From assembly GCF_902506145.1 (NCBI RefSeq), contig NZ_LR733520.1:1587334-1651333 (forward strand): DNA of 64,000 nt, given 5' to 3'. The translations under genes and the position numbers were made by a program. The notes beneath the pieces were generated by a model. The model was not told the origin of the DNA and made no database searches. It saw only the letters and a list, made by a program, of their open reading frames with translations. Below, in pieces: positions 38,560 to 47,900 of this stretch; positions within the stretch are counted from its first letter, which is position 1, and every line of letters starts with the position of its first letter. The DNA is from Burkholderia sp. 8Y (GTDB taxonomy: Bacteria; Pseudomonadota; Gammaproteobacteria; Burkholderiales; Burkholderiaceae).

Positions 38560-39711
38560 TTACATGGCACCGTCGGAGGTGCGCGGACGCCTTGCGTGCA
38601 TGCGCTGCTCGCGGCGTTGCAGGGACTCTCTTTCGGCGAGCGTCTGCTGATAGATCGCCACGTATTCGCTGCCGGCTCGTTCGACAGAAAGCCGCTGGAT
38701 GTCCTCGCGCGCGCGTGACGCGTACTGCCCGCGCGCTTGCGAATCCAGCAACAGCCAGCGCAGCTTGACGGCGGCCTGCTCCGGATCGCCGGGTGCCACG
38801 AGCACGCCCGCCGCGCCGCCATCGAGCAATTCGGGAATGCCGCCCACGCGCGTCGCGAGAATCGCGCAGCCGGCCTCGCGCGCCTCCGCGATCACGAGCG
38901 GACACGGGTCCTGATGCGAAAGCAGCGCGAAGACATCGGCGTTCGCGAGATACGGGCGCGGGTCCGTCACGAATCCCGTGAAATGAACAGCGGACTGAAG
39001 ACCCAGTTCGGCGGCGAGCGCCTCCATCGATTCGCGCTCGGGACCATCGCCGATCAGATACAGATGCGGCTCCCCGATGAACTCTCTCTGATGCGCCGTC
39101 TGCTCGCGCACGAGCGCGAACGCCTTCAGCAGATCCGCGATGCCTTTCCTGCGATACATGCCCGCGACACAGACGACACTCGGCCGCTTCAAGGGCACGG
39201 GCCGCGCTGCGGGACGACACGTGAGGCGCGGCGCACCGACGGCGCCATTGAGCACGACCGACACGCGCTCACGCCCGATCCCGCGTTCGTCGAGCGTGCG
39301 CGCGACCGCTTCGCTCACCGCGACCATGCGATCGCCCGCGCGCACGAGCGACGCGCTCTTCTGCAGTTCGTGATGCACGGTCGTCACGAGCGCGAAGCGC
39401 CGGCGCATGCTGCCGAATCGCGAGATGAGCGCGCCCGTCATCATGTGCGCGTGAACGATGTCGGGATCGAAGCGATCGATGAGACGATTGAAGCCCGCGA
39501 TCATCGACGGCACGCGCCACGGCTGCCGCGATTGCTGCAACGGAATGTGCGTGATGCCGTGACGTCGCAGCAGAGGCTCGAAGCCGCCGCCCGACGAAGC
39601 GACGACCACGTCGTGGCCCATGCGCGCCTCGATGCATGCGAGATCGACCATCATGTTGACGGTGCCGTTGCCGATGATCTGCGCGTGATTGGCGAGATGG
39701 ACTATACGCAT
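38560..39711 (-). CDS. Glycosyltransferase family 4 protein
   Basis: A 383-residue GT-B glycosyltransferase. The N-terminal domain starts MRIVHLANHAQIIGNGTVNM, with HAHMMTGALISRFG. The C-terminal GT1/GT4 domain has LYLIGDGPERESMEALAAE, DVFALLSHQDPCPLVIAEAREAG (the nucleotide-sugar E-x7-E-like motif) and ATRVGGIPELL. The sugar and acceptor are unknown; its proximity to the WcaJ-type gene at 43544 suggests cell-surface polysaccharide work, which is inference. The ATG at 39709-39711 is chosen. Confidence 0.85.
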   Translation of the reverse strand: MRIVHLANHAQIIGNGTVNMMVDLACIEARMGHDVVVASSGGGFEPLLRRHGITHIPLQQSRQPWRVPSMIAGFNRLIDRFDPDIVHAHMMTGALISRFGSMRRRFALVTTVHHELQKSASLVRAGDRMVAVSEAVARTLDERGIGRERVSVVLNGAVGAPRLTCRPAARPVPLKRPSVVCVAGMYRRKGIADLLKAFALVREQTAHQREFIGEPHLYLIGDGPERESMEALAAELGLQSAVHFTGFVTDPRPYLANADVFALLSHQDPCPLVIAEAREAGCAILATRVGGIPELLDGGAAGVLVAPGDPEQAAVKLRWLLLDSQARGQYASRAREDIQRLSVERAGSEYVAIYQQTLAERESLQRREQRMHARRPRTSDGAM

Positions 39712-39846
39712 GGGGGTGCCGGTTGCGCGCGTGCCGGCATACGTGAGTACACCGGGCGCGTGGTTCTTTGTCGTTATGAAGAAGGAAGGACGGGTACCGC
39801 GGACAAGCAAACGCGCCGCGAACAAGCGGCGCGCGAAGGCACGGCT

Positions 39847-40380
39847 TTAGAGCAATTCGTAGGTATTGGCGAACGCGTTCGCGCCTGCTTGCTGCAGCTT
39901 GCTTGCGCTTATCTCGCGCGTCGAACGGCCCTTTCTTGTCAGACCGATATAGGGCATGCCATGTTCGAGGAACGGCCCTTCTGTCTTTCGAAAGCCGAAC
40001 GCTTCGTAGAACGCGCGCAGACTCACGGGCGCGGTGAGCCGCACCGCGCGGCCGGGCCAGCGTTCGCCGCACACGTTGAGCACGCGTTCGATGAGCGCGT
40101 GCGCGGTGCCATCGCCACGACGCAGCGGGCTCGTGAGAATCTTGTCGACCACGACTTCGGGATCTTCGAGATCGCCTTCGTGAATGCGGGCGTAGGCGAG
40201 CACCGGCATCGGGCGCGTCATGTCATCGGTGGCGAAGACGTGCACGCCGGTCTCATCGCGGCCGTCCGCGTCCAGATGCACATGCGATTGCTCGACGACG
40301 AACACCGCACTGCGCGCACGCAGAATCAGATAAAGCTCGCGCGCAGTGAGCTGCTCGAAATCCAGGGTCTTCCAATTCAT
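39847..40380 (-). CDS. ElaA family GNAT N-acetyltransferase
   Basis: A 177-residue GNAT protein. It aligns well with E. coli ElaA: ELYLILRARSAVFVVEQSHV, DADGRDETGVHVFA, VLAYARI, ALRG-like LRRGDGTAHALIERVL (acetyl-CoA loop), FYEAFGFRKTEGPFLEHGMP. A 25-residue tail follows that E. coli lacks. The acetylated substrate is not known. It has a strong AAGGAGAA ribosome-binding site 10 bp before the ATG at 40378-40380 and lies 135 bp before the GT4 gene on the same strand. Confidence 0.87.
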   Translation of the reverse strand: MNWKTLDFEQLTARELYLILRARSAVFVVEQSHVHLDADGRDETGVHVFATDDMTRPMPVLAYARIHEGDLEDPEVVVDKILTSPLRRGDGTAHALIERVLNVCGERWPGRAVRLTAPVSLRAFYEAFGFRKTEGPFLEHGMPYIGLTRKGRSTREISASKLQQAGANAFANTYELL

Positions 40381-40770
40381 TTGTTGTTCTCCTTGCTGCC
40401 GGCTTCTCACCGGCGTTGCGACGATTGAACGTTACGTCCCGCGAAACAAGCTTTCAGTGCGGGGGCGCACCGACTCCAGGGCTTGCGGCCCCGTCAAATA
40501 AGGTCAACCACACAAGAAGGCGTCTTCGGGGAAAAGGACGTCTTCACGAGATCCATCACGACACGTCATCGAGTTCTGCGCGACGCGCGGAAGGCTCGCG
40601 CACGTGCTGCGATAGCACTCGCGTCGTCTGGCACCTTCATGGGAAAATCACAATGCAAACCGCCATTGAATGCGACGCCTTAGAAAGCGATAAAAACGCA
40701 GGTAAAAACAACGAATGCTTCGGCGCGCACGCGGTACCGGTTGCCGGCTTCTCAGGCCCGAGGTAAGCCC
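40381..40770. other. Gene-free divergent interval
   Basis: 390 bp between the ElaA-like gene (minus) and the DUF1839 gene (plus). It presumably holds both promoters. I see no credible gene; TGGCAC at 40629-40634 lacks the second half of a sigma-54 site. Confidence 0.55.
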
Positions 40771-41835
40771 ATGAGCGCGTTCCATACCAGCGGTATGACG
40801 AGTTCCGGCGTCAGTCGTTCACGCGTCGTTTCACTCGATCCCTTGCGCATGCGCGCGAAGCGCCATCGCGCGCATGCATTGCATCGGGGCGAGCGCATCT
40901 GGCGCGATGGCGCGGGCCCTGTCGACTTGTGGATCGAGCTCCTGCATGGCAACGGGCTCGAACCGCATGCGATGCTTGCCTTCACGGTCACGCAAGACTT
41001 CGAAGACGATCAGTTCACGCTCGGCCGGCCGCCGTGCGAAGACATCGAGAAGCTCTACGGCTTGCAAGTGCAGGAACTCGCCGTGTTCGACTCGCTCGAG
41101 GAACGCGCACTCGTGCAGACGCGCCGCGCGAATACCGTTCTCGTCGAAGTCGATGCCTTCTTTCTGCCCGACATGCGCGCGCTGGCTTATCGGCGCACGC
41201 ATGTGAAGACGACCATCGCCGTCGATGTGATCGATCCCAATGCAAGGCGGCTCGGCTACTTTCATCACAGCGGTTATCACCTTCTACATGGCGACGATTA
41301 CGATGGCGTGCTCGGAGCCCATGCCGCGCACGATGCGGCTGCATCGGATGCCGCGAGCACAACGCATGGGCAAGCACTGTTCCCGCATGTGGAGTTCGTG
41401 AAGCGCGTGCGCGAATCGCTCGCCGGAACATCGCTCGCGGAAGGTTCGGCGGACCTGTTGTGCGCGCATTTGCTGCGCCGTCCGATGCACAACCCGATAT
41501 CGCGCTGGCGCAGCACCTTCCCCGCGCATGTCGATACGATGCTCGAGCGCGGCGAAGCGTATGCCCAGACGTATGCGTGCAATGTGATGCGTCAGCTCGG
41601 CGCGAACTTCGAACTGCTCTCGCATTACCTCGAATGGATGCGCGAGCAAGGCTTCGACATTCCCGTCACCACGCACGTGGCGGCTCGCACGATCGCAAGT
41701 GAAGCAATGGTCCTGCAATGCCGGCTCGCGCGGGCGCTGTCGAATAATCAGCACGATCTCTGCGGCGCTTCGTTCGATGTGATGGAAGGCGCGTATGAGC
41801 GCGTCGTGCCGACGCTTGCGGCTATCGTCTGCTGA
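40771..41835 (+). CDS. DUF1839 family protein
   Basis: A 354-residue protein with the DUF1839 signature: HALHRGERIWRDGAGPVDLW, IELLHGNGLEPHAMLAFTVT, DFEDDQFTLGRPP, EVDAFFLPDMRALAYRRTHV and KTTIAVDVIDPNARRLGYFH. It resembles a papain/transglutaminase-like fold in pattern only. Function is unknown. I recall relatives lying near amino-acid:carrier-protein ligases; no such genes are here. The ATG at 40771 is used; a TTG 30 bp upstream could extend it. It is monocistronic as far as seen. Confidence 0.82.
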   Translation: MSAFHTSGMTSSGVSRSRVVSLDPLRMRAKRHRAHALHRGERIWRDGAGPVDLWIELLHGNGLEPHAMLAFTVTQDFEDDQFTLGRPPCEDIEKLYGLQVQELAVFDSLEERALVQTRRANTVLVEVDAFFLPDMRALAYRRTHVKTTIAVDVIDPNARRLGYFHHSGYHLLHGDDYDGVLGAHAAHDAAASDAASTTHGQALFPHVEFVKRVRESLAGTSLAEGSADLLCAHLLRRPMHNPISRWRSTFPAHVDTMLERGEAYAQTYACNVMRQLGANFELLSHYLEWMREQGFDIPVTTHVAARTIASEAMVLQCRLARALSNNQHDLCGASFDVMEGAYERVVPTLAAIVC

Positions 41836-42118
41836 TCCGTTCCATTGCTTCGGCTCGGGCGTCCATCGCAAGCAGACGCGTATGACTTCGTGATGGCGGT
41901 GCGTTCCGTCATCCGCATTTCATGCGCGTATGGTGAGATGTCGTCTTGCCGCGAACGCCCCTGTTGTCCCCGATGAAACATTTCCGCGCTGCGTAATGAG
42001 GCTTTTCATACGTTCGTCGGAAACGTTCGTGCCGAAATGAGCCGCCCACACGGCGCCCCATGTGCAAACGTTTGACACGAAGAACGGCCGCGCGAGCCTG
42101 ATGCGGGCTCCGCGCGCC

Positions 42119-42195
42119 GCCCGTGTGTGGGCCACGCCTCGCCTCATGGCAGGCACGATTCACGCATTTGGGCGCGGCATGGCCCACAGACGGGC
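42119..42195. repeat. Large imperfect inverted repeat (16-bp arms, 45-bp loop)
   Basis: GCCCGTGTGTGGGCCA (42119-42134) is complementary to TGGCCCACAGACGGGC (42180-42195) except for one base. The right arm is followed by GTTTTCGTG. It could be a long hairpin in RNA (structured sRNA or terminator) or a protein-binding site. Confidence 0.6.
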
Positions 42196-42605
42196 GTTTT
42201 CGTGCAACAGGCGCAACGTTTAGCGGTTTGCGGAAACCCGTTGGAAAGCCTCGCCCGATTCGCGCGCCGCCTTATGCAGCAAGGCTCTGACGGCAAGCAA
42301 AGCGGCCCGCGCCTGCTGCACGTTCGTTAGACCACGAACAGCATAGAACACAGATGAATCAATTTTCAATGACCCTACGAAAGGAGGGGTTCGTTCGGCG
42401 GGGCGTGGCGCTCTGAGGCTTATCGCACGGTGATCGTCAAACGCCAGCCCCGCAGTTGGGCGGTTTGCGCTGACGATACCCCTCCGGGCATATGCGGATT
42501 CCTAAGACCACCGATGTTCAAGACTGAAACAAAAAGACGACGCTGCGCCGCATCACACTGAACGTTTCCCCGATGAGGCCCCACCAGCATTGACGCTCGC
42601 CGCAT

Positions 42606-42621
42606 TGGCACAGTCCTCGCT
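42606..42621 (+). promoter_or_regulatory. Candidate sigma-54 (-24/-12) promoter
   Basis: TGGCACAGTCCTCGCT matches the known TGGCAC-N5-TTGC(A/T) consensus except for one base in the -12 half; the key GG and GC doublets are 10 bp apart as required. It lies 175 bp before the Crp/Fnr gene and reads towards it. Confidence 0.5.
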
Positions 42622-42795
42622 AAATGAATCGCGCAACCCGAAGCGACGCGATGAAGAAAATCAACTCAAGCGAGCACGGGCTGCTAACGGGGCTGGTGTG
42701 AGACGTTTTCATAGCCGCGAGAATCGCCGCTCGAGAATGATCACACCAGTAAATAAAAAGTGAAGCGCAACGCGCGAAGTTACGAGAGAACAAAC

Positions 42796-43542
42796 ATGCT
42801 GACCCTTCAGTCCGACCTGCACGGCAATCACCTCCTCGGCGCCCTTCCCGCGCACGAGTGGCAAGCTCTGACTCCGCATCTCGAACTGGTTCAACTCCGC
42901 ACCGAGCAACTGCTCTGCGATTCGGGCCAACGTATTCATCACGTGTACTTCCCGACGACTGCCATCATCTCCCTGCTTCATACGATGGAAGACGGCGGTT
43001 CGGTCGAAATCGCCGCAGTCGGCCGCGAAGGCATGACGGGCGTGCCGGTCCTGACGGGCGGCGAAACCATGCCCACGCGTGTCCAGGTGCAGTGTCCCGG
43101 CTTCGCGTATCGCATGAGCGCCCAGGCGCTGCGCGAACAGTTCGGCCGCTCGGATTTCCTGCGCCGGCTGATGCTGCTGTACATGCAAGCCCTGCTCACG
43201 CAGGTCGCTCAGACGGCGGCGTGTAATCGTCATCACTCGCTTAACAAGCAGCTGTGCCGCTGGCTCTTGATCGAAATCGACCGCACCGCGTCGAACGAAC
43301 TGCAAGTCACGCAGCAACTGATCGCCGACATGCTCGGCGTGCGTCGCGAAGGCGTGACCGAAGCGGCCGGAAAGCTGCACGATGCCGGTCTCATTCACCA
43401 TAGCCGCGGCTGCATCAAGGTGGTGGATCGCGAAGGGCTGGAAGCGCGCGCCTGCGAATGCTACGGCCTCGTCAAACGTGAGTTCGACCGTTTGCTGCCG
43501 CGTCTGCGCGCGCAGGAGACGGCTTCGGCCTCCAGTGTCTGA
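42796..43542 (+). CDS. Crp/Fnr family transcriptional regulator
   Basis: A 248-residue regulator. The N-terminal cyclic-nucleotide-type beta-barrel spans about residues 20-130 (IHHVYFPTTAIISLLHTMEDG, EIAAVGREGMTGVPVLTGG), and the C-terminal winged helix-turn-helix spans about 150-225 (LQVTQQLIADMLGVRREGVTEA). The FGEL/RxA residues that bind cAMP in Crp are not seen, nor the Fnr N-terminal cysteines, so its ligand is unknown. Its stop is one base before the WcaJ-type gene, so it probably regulates surface polysaccharide. The ATG at 42796 is used. Confidence 0.88.
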   Translation: MLTLQSDLHGNHLLGALPAHEWQALTPHLELVQLRTEQLLCDSGQRIHHVYFPTTAIISLLHTMEDGGSVEIAAVGREGMTGVPVLTGGETMPTRVQVQCPGFAYRMSAQALREQFGRSDFLRRLMLLYMQALLTQVAQTAACNRHHSLNKQLCRWLLIEIDRTASNELQVTQQLIADMLGVRREGVTEAAGKLHDAGLIHHSRGCIKVVDREGLEARACECYGLVKREFDRLLPRLRAQETASASSV

Positions 43543-43543
43543 G

Positions 43544-44971
43544 ATGCGGATGCAGAATAAAAGTCACGATATGTTCGGCTGGACGGCACGCTGTCTGGAC
43601 GTTTTCTTCATCGTCGCGGGCGGGGTGATTGCGCATACGGTGCGCTTCTCCTCGCTCGACTTCAGCGATGTCGAGAAGCTCCTGATCGCGTTCAATAGCG
43701 TGCTGGCGTTGCTGCTCTTCCCGACGTTCGGCGTGTACGAAGCCTGGCGCGGCAAGCCGCTTGCGATGATGCTGGCGCGCGTCGCGCTCGCATGGATGAC
43801 GGTGGCGGCCGCGGCGCTTCTGCTCGCCTTCACGCTGCATCGCATGGATGCCGTGTCGCGGCTGTGGTTCGGGTATTCGACGCTTATCTCGGGCGCGCTC
43901 ATCGTGCTTGCGAAATGCGCGGTGTATGCGAGCCTGAGAGTCATGCGCGGCCGTGGCTTCAATCAGCGCACGGTGGCGATCGTCGGCGCGCAAGGGTTCG
44001 CGCGCACGCTGCTCGCGCATTTGTCGAGCACGCCCGAACAAGGCTTCACGCCCGTCTGTCTGCTCGACACCACGGGCGACGAGGAGCTTCACGCGAGCGG
44101 CCTCGGCAGCCGGCCCGGCGCATCCATGCGCCTGCCGGTGCTGAACGACTTCGATGAACTCGTCGAGAAAGTACGCGCCGAGGAAATCAACGAGGTGTGG
44201 CTCGCCCTGCCGCTGTCGCAGGAACACACGATCTACCGCTTCGTGCATGCGTTAAGGCATGATTTCGTGAATCTGCGGCTGATTCCCGACACGCGCAGCA
44301 TCTCGCTCTTCAATCATTCGATGACCGATGTCGCGGGCCTCGCGACCATCAACCTGACGACTTCGCCTGTCGGCACCTTGCAGATGTGGCCGAAGCTGCT
44401 GTTTGACCGCTGCTTCGCCGCTGCTGCGTTGCTCGCGCTGTCGCCGCTGATGATCGCGATTGCCGTTGCCATCAAGGCGACCTCGAAAGGGCCCGTGTTC
44501 TTCACGCAGAACCGCAAGGGCGCGGACGGACGGCCGTTCAAGATCTACAAGTTCCGCTCGATGGCCGTGCACCACGAATCGACGGGGCACGTGACGCAAG
44601 CCAAGCGTAACGACCCGCGCGTGACGAAGATCGGCGCGTTCCTGCGCCGCACGAGCCTCGACGAGCTGCCGCAGTTCATCAACGTGCTGTTCGGCGACAT
44701 GTCGGTGGTCGGGCCGCGTCCGCACGCGCTCGAACACGACGATCTGTACAAGGATCTGGTCTACGGCTACATGTTCCGCTATCGCATCAAGCCGGGCATT
44801 ACCGGCTGGGCGCAGGTGAACGGTTATCGCGGCGCGACGGAAAAGGTCGAGAAGATGCAGAGCCGCGTGAAGTTCGACCTCTTTTACATTCACAACTGGT
44901 CGTTCTGGTTCGACATCAAGATCGTCGCGATGACGCTGTTCAAGGGCTTTATCGGACGTAACGCGTACTGA
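43544..44971 (+). CDS. Undecaprenyl-phosphate glucose-1-phosphate transferase (WcaJ type)
   Basis: A 475-residue polyprenyl glycosylphosphotransferase that starts exopolysaccharide repeat synthesis by placing a hexose-1-phosphate on undecaprenyl phosphate. Four membrane helices and a Rossmann-like domain (TVAIVGAQGFARTLLAHL) occupy the N-terminal half; the catalytic C-terminal half has a membrane re-entrant helix, GPVFFTQNRKGADGRPFKIYKFRSM, TSLDELPQFINVLFGDMSVVGPRP and GITGWAQVNGYRG. The ATG at 43544 is next to the regulator stop. Later export and polymerase genes of an exopolysaccharide cluster are not in the window. A terminator-like hairpin lies after it. Confidence 0.93.
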   Translation: MRMQNKSHDMFGWTARCLDVFFIVAGGVIAHTVRFSSLDFSDVEKLLIAFNSVLALLLFPTFGVYEAWRGKPLAMMLARVALAWMTVAAAALLLAFTLHRMDAVSRLWFGYSTLISGALIVLAKCAVYASLRVMRGRGFNQRTVAIVGAQGFARTLLAHLSSTPEQGFTPVCLLDTTGDEELHASGLGSRPGASMRLPVLNDFDELVEKVRAEEINEVWLALPLSQEHTIYRFVHALRHDFVNLRLIPDTRSISLFNHSMTDVAGLATINLTTSPVGTLQMWPKLLFDRCFAAAALLALSPLMIAIAVAIKATSKGPVFFTQNRKGADGRPFKIYKFRSMAVHHESTGHVTQAKRNDPRVTKIGAFLRRTSLDELPQFINVLFGDMSVVGPRPHALEHDDLYKDLVYGYMFRYRIKPGITGWAQVNGYRGATEKVEKMQSRVKFDLFYIHNWSFWFDIKIVAMTLFKGFIGRNAY

Positions 44972-44997
44972 ACGACGCGCTGCACGATGCACGAACG

Positions 44998-45036
44998 AAA
45001 ACGGGCCCGGCGACTCGCGTTGCCGGGCCCGTTGTG
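44998..45036 (-). terminator. Terminator hairpin between the WcaJ-type gene and rpiA
   Basis: ACGGGCCCGGC (45001-45011) pairs perfectly with GCCGGGCCCGT (45022-45032). The minus strand continues with TTTTCG, so it is best for rpiA, but it may also stop transcripts from the plus side. Confidence 0.8.
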
Positions 45037-45050
45037 CTTCCTGGCGCGCT

Positions 45051-45737
45051 TCAGTAGTCGATGCGCTCGACGCCCTTCTCCGTGCCGAGCAGGCACAGGT
45101 CCGCGCCACGCGCCGCGAAGAGACCGACCGTCACGACGCCCGGCCACGCATTGATGTGCGCTTCGAGCGCGCGCGGGTCCGTGATCGCGAGACCCTTCAC
45201 GTCGATGATCTCGTTGCCGTTGTCCGTGATGAACGGCATGCCGTCCTTGGTCACGCGCACGATCGGCACGCCGCCGAGCGCGGTCAGCTTGCGGCCTATC
45301 GCGGTGCGCGCCATCGGCACGACTTCGATGGGCAGCGGGAACGTGCCCATCACGTCGACGCGCTTGCTGGCATCCGCGATACAGACGAACACGTCCGCCA
45401 CCGACGCCACGATCTTCTCGCGCGTGAGCGCCCCGCCGCCGCCTTTGATCATCGCGCCGCTCGCGTCGATTTCATCCGCGCCGTCGACGTACACGGGCAG
45501 CGTGTCGATGTCGTTGAGTTCGAACACCTTGAAGCCGTGCGATTCGAGCCGCGCGGTCGTCGCGAGCGAGCTCGATATCGCGCCGCGATAACGCGCCTTC
45601 GAGCCGGCCAGCGCGTCGATGAAGCAATTGGCCGTCGATCCGGTGCCGACGCCGATGATCGAGCCTTCGGGCACGTGCGCGTTCACGTAGTCGGCGGCGG
45701 CCTGGCCAACCCGTTGCTTGAGTTCGTCCTGAGTCAT
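45051..45737 (-). CDS. rpiA: Ribose-5-phosphate isomerase A
   Basis: A 228-residue enzyme interconverting ribose 5-phosphate and ribulose 5-phosphate in the pentose-phosphate pathway. Family motifs are [15 protein letters not shown], the catalytic DGADEID and [14 protein letters not shown], and the C-terminal [17 protein letters not shown]. The ATG at 45735-45737 begins [10 protein letters not shown], the family start. Confidence 0.96.
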   Translation of the reverse strand: MTQDELKQRVGQAAADYVNAHVPEGSIIGVGTGSTANCFIDALAGSKARYRGAISSSLATTARLESHGFKVFELNDIDTLPVYVDGADEIDASGAMIKGGGGALTREKIVASVADVFVCIADASKRVDVMGTFPLPIEVVPMARTAIGRKLTALGGVPIVRVTKDGMPFITDNGNEIIDVKGLAITDPRALEAHINAWPGVVTVGLFAARGADLCLLGTEKGVERIDY

Positions 45738-45813
45738 GGAAAGGGGCTGCGCGAGAGGGAAAACTGCGATTTTATCGGAGCGCGCGCCGCCTTCCCGCGT
45801 TTTGCGCGCGGTG

Positions 45814-46218
45814 TCAGGGAAATCCGTGCAGGAAGCCGAGCGGATCGTGCGTGCGCGCGACCGACGCGATGAACGCGAACACGAGAATCGCCAGCACGCC
45901 GAAGACAGCGCGCGCGCCCTTCGTGCGGCCGCGCTTGAGCGCGAAGGTGCCGAGCACGATATAGACGACGAGGCCCGCGATCTTCGCACTGAGCCACGCG
46001 GCGTTCGGCCCGAAGCCGATGTTGGCGACGAGCGCAACCGCGCTCACAAGCAGCAGCGTGTCGACGACATGCGGGACGATCTTCGTCACGCGCGCGGCGA
46101 GGAGGCGCGAGTCCATCAGCATCCAGATCCAGCGCAGCACGAAGCCCGCGATGCTCAGGCCCGCGCACGTCATATGGAGCGCGCGCAGCGGCAGAAAGTA
46201 ATCGCCCATTTTTTTCAT
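45814..46218 (-). CDS. SirB family integral membrane protein
   Basis: A 134-residue protein with four hydrophobic segments, matching the SirB2 family ([39 protein letters not shown]). The family has no fixed biochemical function. Its start may be at 46218 (MKKMGDYF) or three codons later. It lies 6 bp after the amidase gene on the same strand. Confidence 0.83.
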   Translation of the reverse strand: MKKMGDYFLPLRALHMTCAGLSIAGFVLRWIWMLMDSRLLAARVTKIVPHVVDTLLLVSAVALVANIGFGPNAAWLSAKIAGLVVYIVLGTFALKRGRTKGARAVFGVLAILVFAFIASVARTHDPLGFLHGFP

Positions 46219-46224
46219 GCGTCG

Positions 46225-47058
46225 TCAGGGGAAGTATTTGTCCAGCAACGCCTGCGCGATGGCGTCGGTCTGCGCGTCGGCATCGCCCGCGTAGTCCGAT
46301 GGCCGGAAGTGCATCTGGAACGCGCCGAAGACGCGACGCGTTTTCTCGTCGAGGATGCCGTCGGTGGCCACGTCGTAGCCGTACCGCTTCAGCTTCTCCT
46401 GAAGCGCGCGCACGTCGCACGGCGCTTTGGGATCGCGGCTTGCGAGATGCGCGGCGACGGTGGCATCGTCGGGCCACGCGCCGACGCCCGCCTCGTACAG
46501 CGTGCGCCACGGAAAGAGCGGGCCTGGGTCGATCTTGCGCTGCGGAGCGATGTCGCTATGGCCGACCACGCGCGTCGGCGGAAGGCCATAACGCTCGACG
46601 ATATCGCGCGAGAGCTTGACGAGCGCATCGACTTGCGCGGGCGGATACGGCTGCCACGTGCGGCCGGCAGGCGTATCGATAGGTCCGAGATTCACGTTCT
46701 CGATGCCGATCGACGACGCATTCAGTTCCGTCGCGCCCTGCCAGTAGCTTTGGCCCGCGTGCCACGCGCGCTTGTCTTCGGGCACGAGCTGATACACGAC
46801 CGGCTCGCCGTCTTGAACGCGCGGCGCGTCCGGCACGACGTAGTGGACGCTCACCTGATCGCCGGTGAGAACGGCGAGCGAGCGCGCTTCGTCGATTTCC
46901 GTGTAGTGCATGACGAGGAAACGCACGCGCGAATCGGCGTTTTTCGCGCGGTATTGCGTGTCGGCGATGTAGGTGCCGCGGTTGAGCATGGTGGGGGTGC
47001 AGGCGGTGACGAGAGCGCAGGCAAGCGCGAGAAAGACGAGGCGAAGCACGCGGCGCAC
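46225..47058 (-). CDS. N-acetylmuramoyl-L-alanine amidase, AmiD-like lipoprotein
   Basis: A 277-residue protein. The lipobox LVTAC at about residues 16-20 suggests an outer-membrane lipoprotein. The Amidase_2 domain carries zinc ligands in FLVMHYTEI and VGHSDIAPQRKIDPGPLFPW, the AmpD/AmiD pattern, and a peptidoglycan-binding-like helical domain lies at the end (LQEKLKRYGYDVATDGILDE). AmiD trims peptidoglycan at the L-alanine link in the periplasm. It follows rlmB by 1 bp. Confidence 0.9.
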   Translation of the reverse strand: MRRVLRLVFLALACALVTACTPTMLNRGTYIADTQYRAKNADSRVRFLVMHYTEIDEARSLAVLTGDQVSVHYVVPDAPRVQDGEPVVYQLVPEDKRAWHAGQSYWQGATELNASSIGIENVNLGPIDTPAGRTWQPYPPAQVDALVKLSRDIVERYGLPPTRVVGHSDIAPQRKIDPGPLFPWRTLYEAGVGAWPDDATVAAHLASRDPKAPCDVRALQEKLKRYGYDVATDGILDEKTRRVFGAFQMHFRPSDYAGDADAQTDAIAQALLDKYFP

Positions 47059-47059
47059 C

Positions 47060-47803
47060 TTACTTCTTCACCATCCTCTGCCGCACCGCCTCGAACAGAC
47101 ACACGCCGCTCGCCACCGACACGTTCAGGCTCTCGACCGTGCCCGCCATCGGAATATGCATGATCTCGTCGCACGTCTCGCGCGTGAGCCGGCGCATGCC
47201 CTCGCCTTCCGCGCCCACGACGATCGCAACCGGGCCGTCGAGCTTCGTCTCGTAGACGCTTGCCGTCGCTTCGCCCGCCGTGCCGATCACCCAGACGCCC
47301 GCGTCCTTTAGTTCGCGCAGGGCGCGCGCCAGATTCGTCACGGTGATGTACGGCACGCTTTCGGCGGCGCCGCTGGCCACTTTCGCGGCGGTCGCGTTGA
47401 GGCCGGCCGAACGGTCGCGCGGCGCGATGACCGCATGCGCGCCCGCCGCGTCCGCGACGCGCAGGCACGCGCCGAGATTGTGCGGATCGGTGACGCCGTC
47501 GAGCACGAGCAGCAACGGCGTTCCCGAAATGCCGTCGAGCAGTTCGGCGAGATTCTGCGCGAGCGGCAAGTCATGCGCGCGAGCGACCACGCCCTGATGC
47601 TGGATGTTGCCCGCGAGGCCCCACAAACGCGCTTCCTCGGCGGCGATCAGGCGCACGCCCGCGTCCTTCGCCGCGCGCAGGAAGTCCTGCATGCGCCTGT
47701 CCTTGCGCATGGGGTCGTACAACACTTCCTCGATCGACGACGCATCCGCGCGCAGGCGCGCCGTCACCGCGTGGAAACCGTAAAGAACCTTGAGACGTGA
47801 CAT
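47060..47803 (-). CDS. rlmB: 23S rRNA (guanosine-2251-2'-O)-methyltransferase RlmB
   Basis: A 247-residue SPOUT-class methyltransferase. The N-terminal substrate-binding part ([20 protein letters not shown]) precedes the knotted SAM-binding domain with [33 protein letters not shown] and [22 protein letters not shown]. It modifies G2251 in the peptidyl-transferase centre. The ATG at 47801-47803 is used. It lies 97 bp after rnr, the same pair order as in E. coli. Confidence 0.94.
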   Translation of the reverse strand: MSRLKVLYGFHAVTARLRADASSIEEVLYDPMRKDRRMQDFLRAAKDAGVRLIAAEEARLWGLAGNIQHQGVVARAHDLPLAQNLAELLDGISGTPLLLVLDGVTDPHNLGACLRVADAAGAHAVIAPRDRSAGLNATAAKVASGAAESVPYITVTNLARALRELKDAGVWVIGTAGEATASVYETKLDGPVAIVVGAEGEGMRRLTRETCDEIMHIPMAGTVESLNVSVASGVCLFEAVRQRMVKK

Positions 47804-47900
47804 GACTGATTCGACCTTCGTGATAACCATGAAAAGCACGACGCGGCCCGGCGCAAAGCGCACCGGACCGCGCGTATTCGTTGACGCTTGTCGACGCCGG

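Larger units (their letters stand above)
41836..42795. other. Long gene-free region with an inverted repeat and sigma-54-like site
   Basis: 960 bp without a convincing coding frame. Small frames on both strands have no ribosome-binding site or family resemblance. It contains the inverted repeat at 42119-42195 and a candidate sigma-54 promoter at 42606-42621. The remainder may hold regulator sites for the downstream Crp/Fnr-WcaJ pair. Confidence 0.6.

Noticed and set aside
40629-40644. TGGCAC site as a sigma-54 promoter upstream of DUF1839
   Set aside because: The downstream half reads TGGGA rather than TTGCA, so the essential GC doublet is missing.
42420-42611. 63-residue frame on the minus strand in the gene-free region
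   Set aside because: No ribosome-binding site, no recognised family, and composition like neighbouring noncoding sequence.
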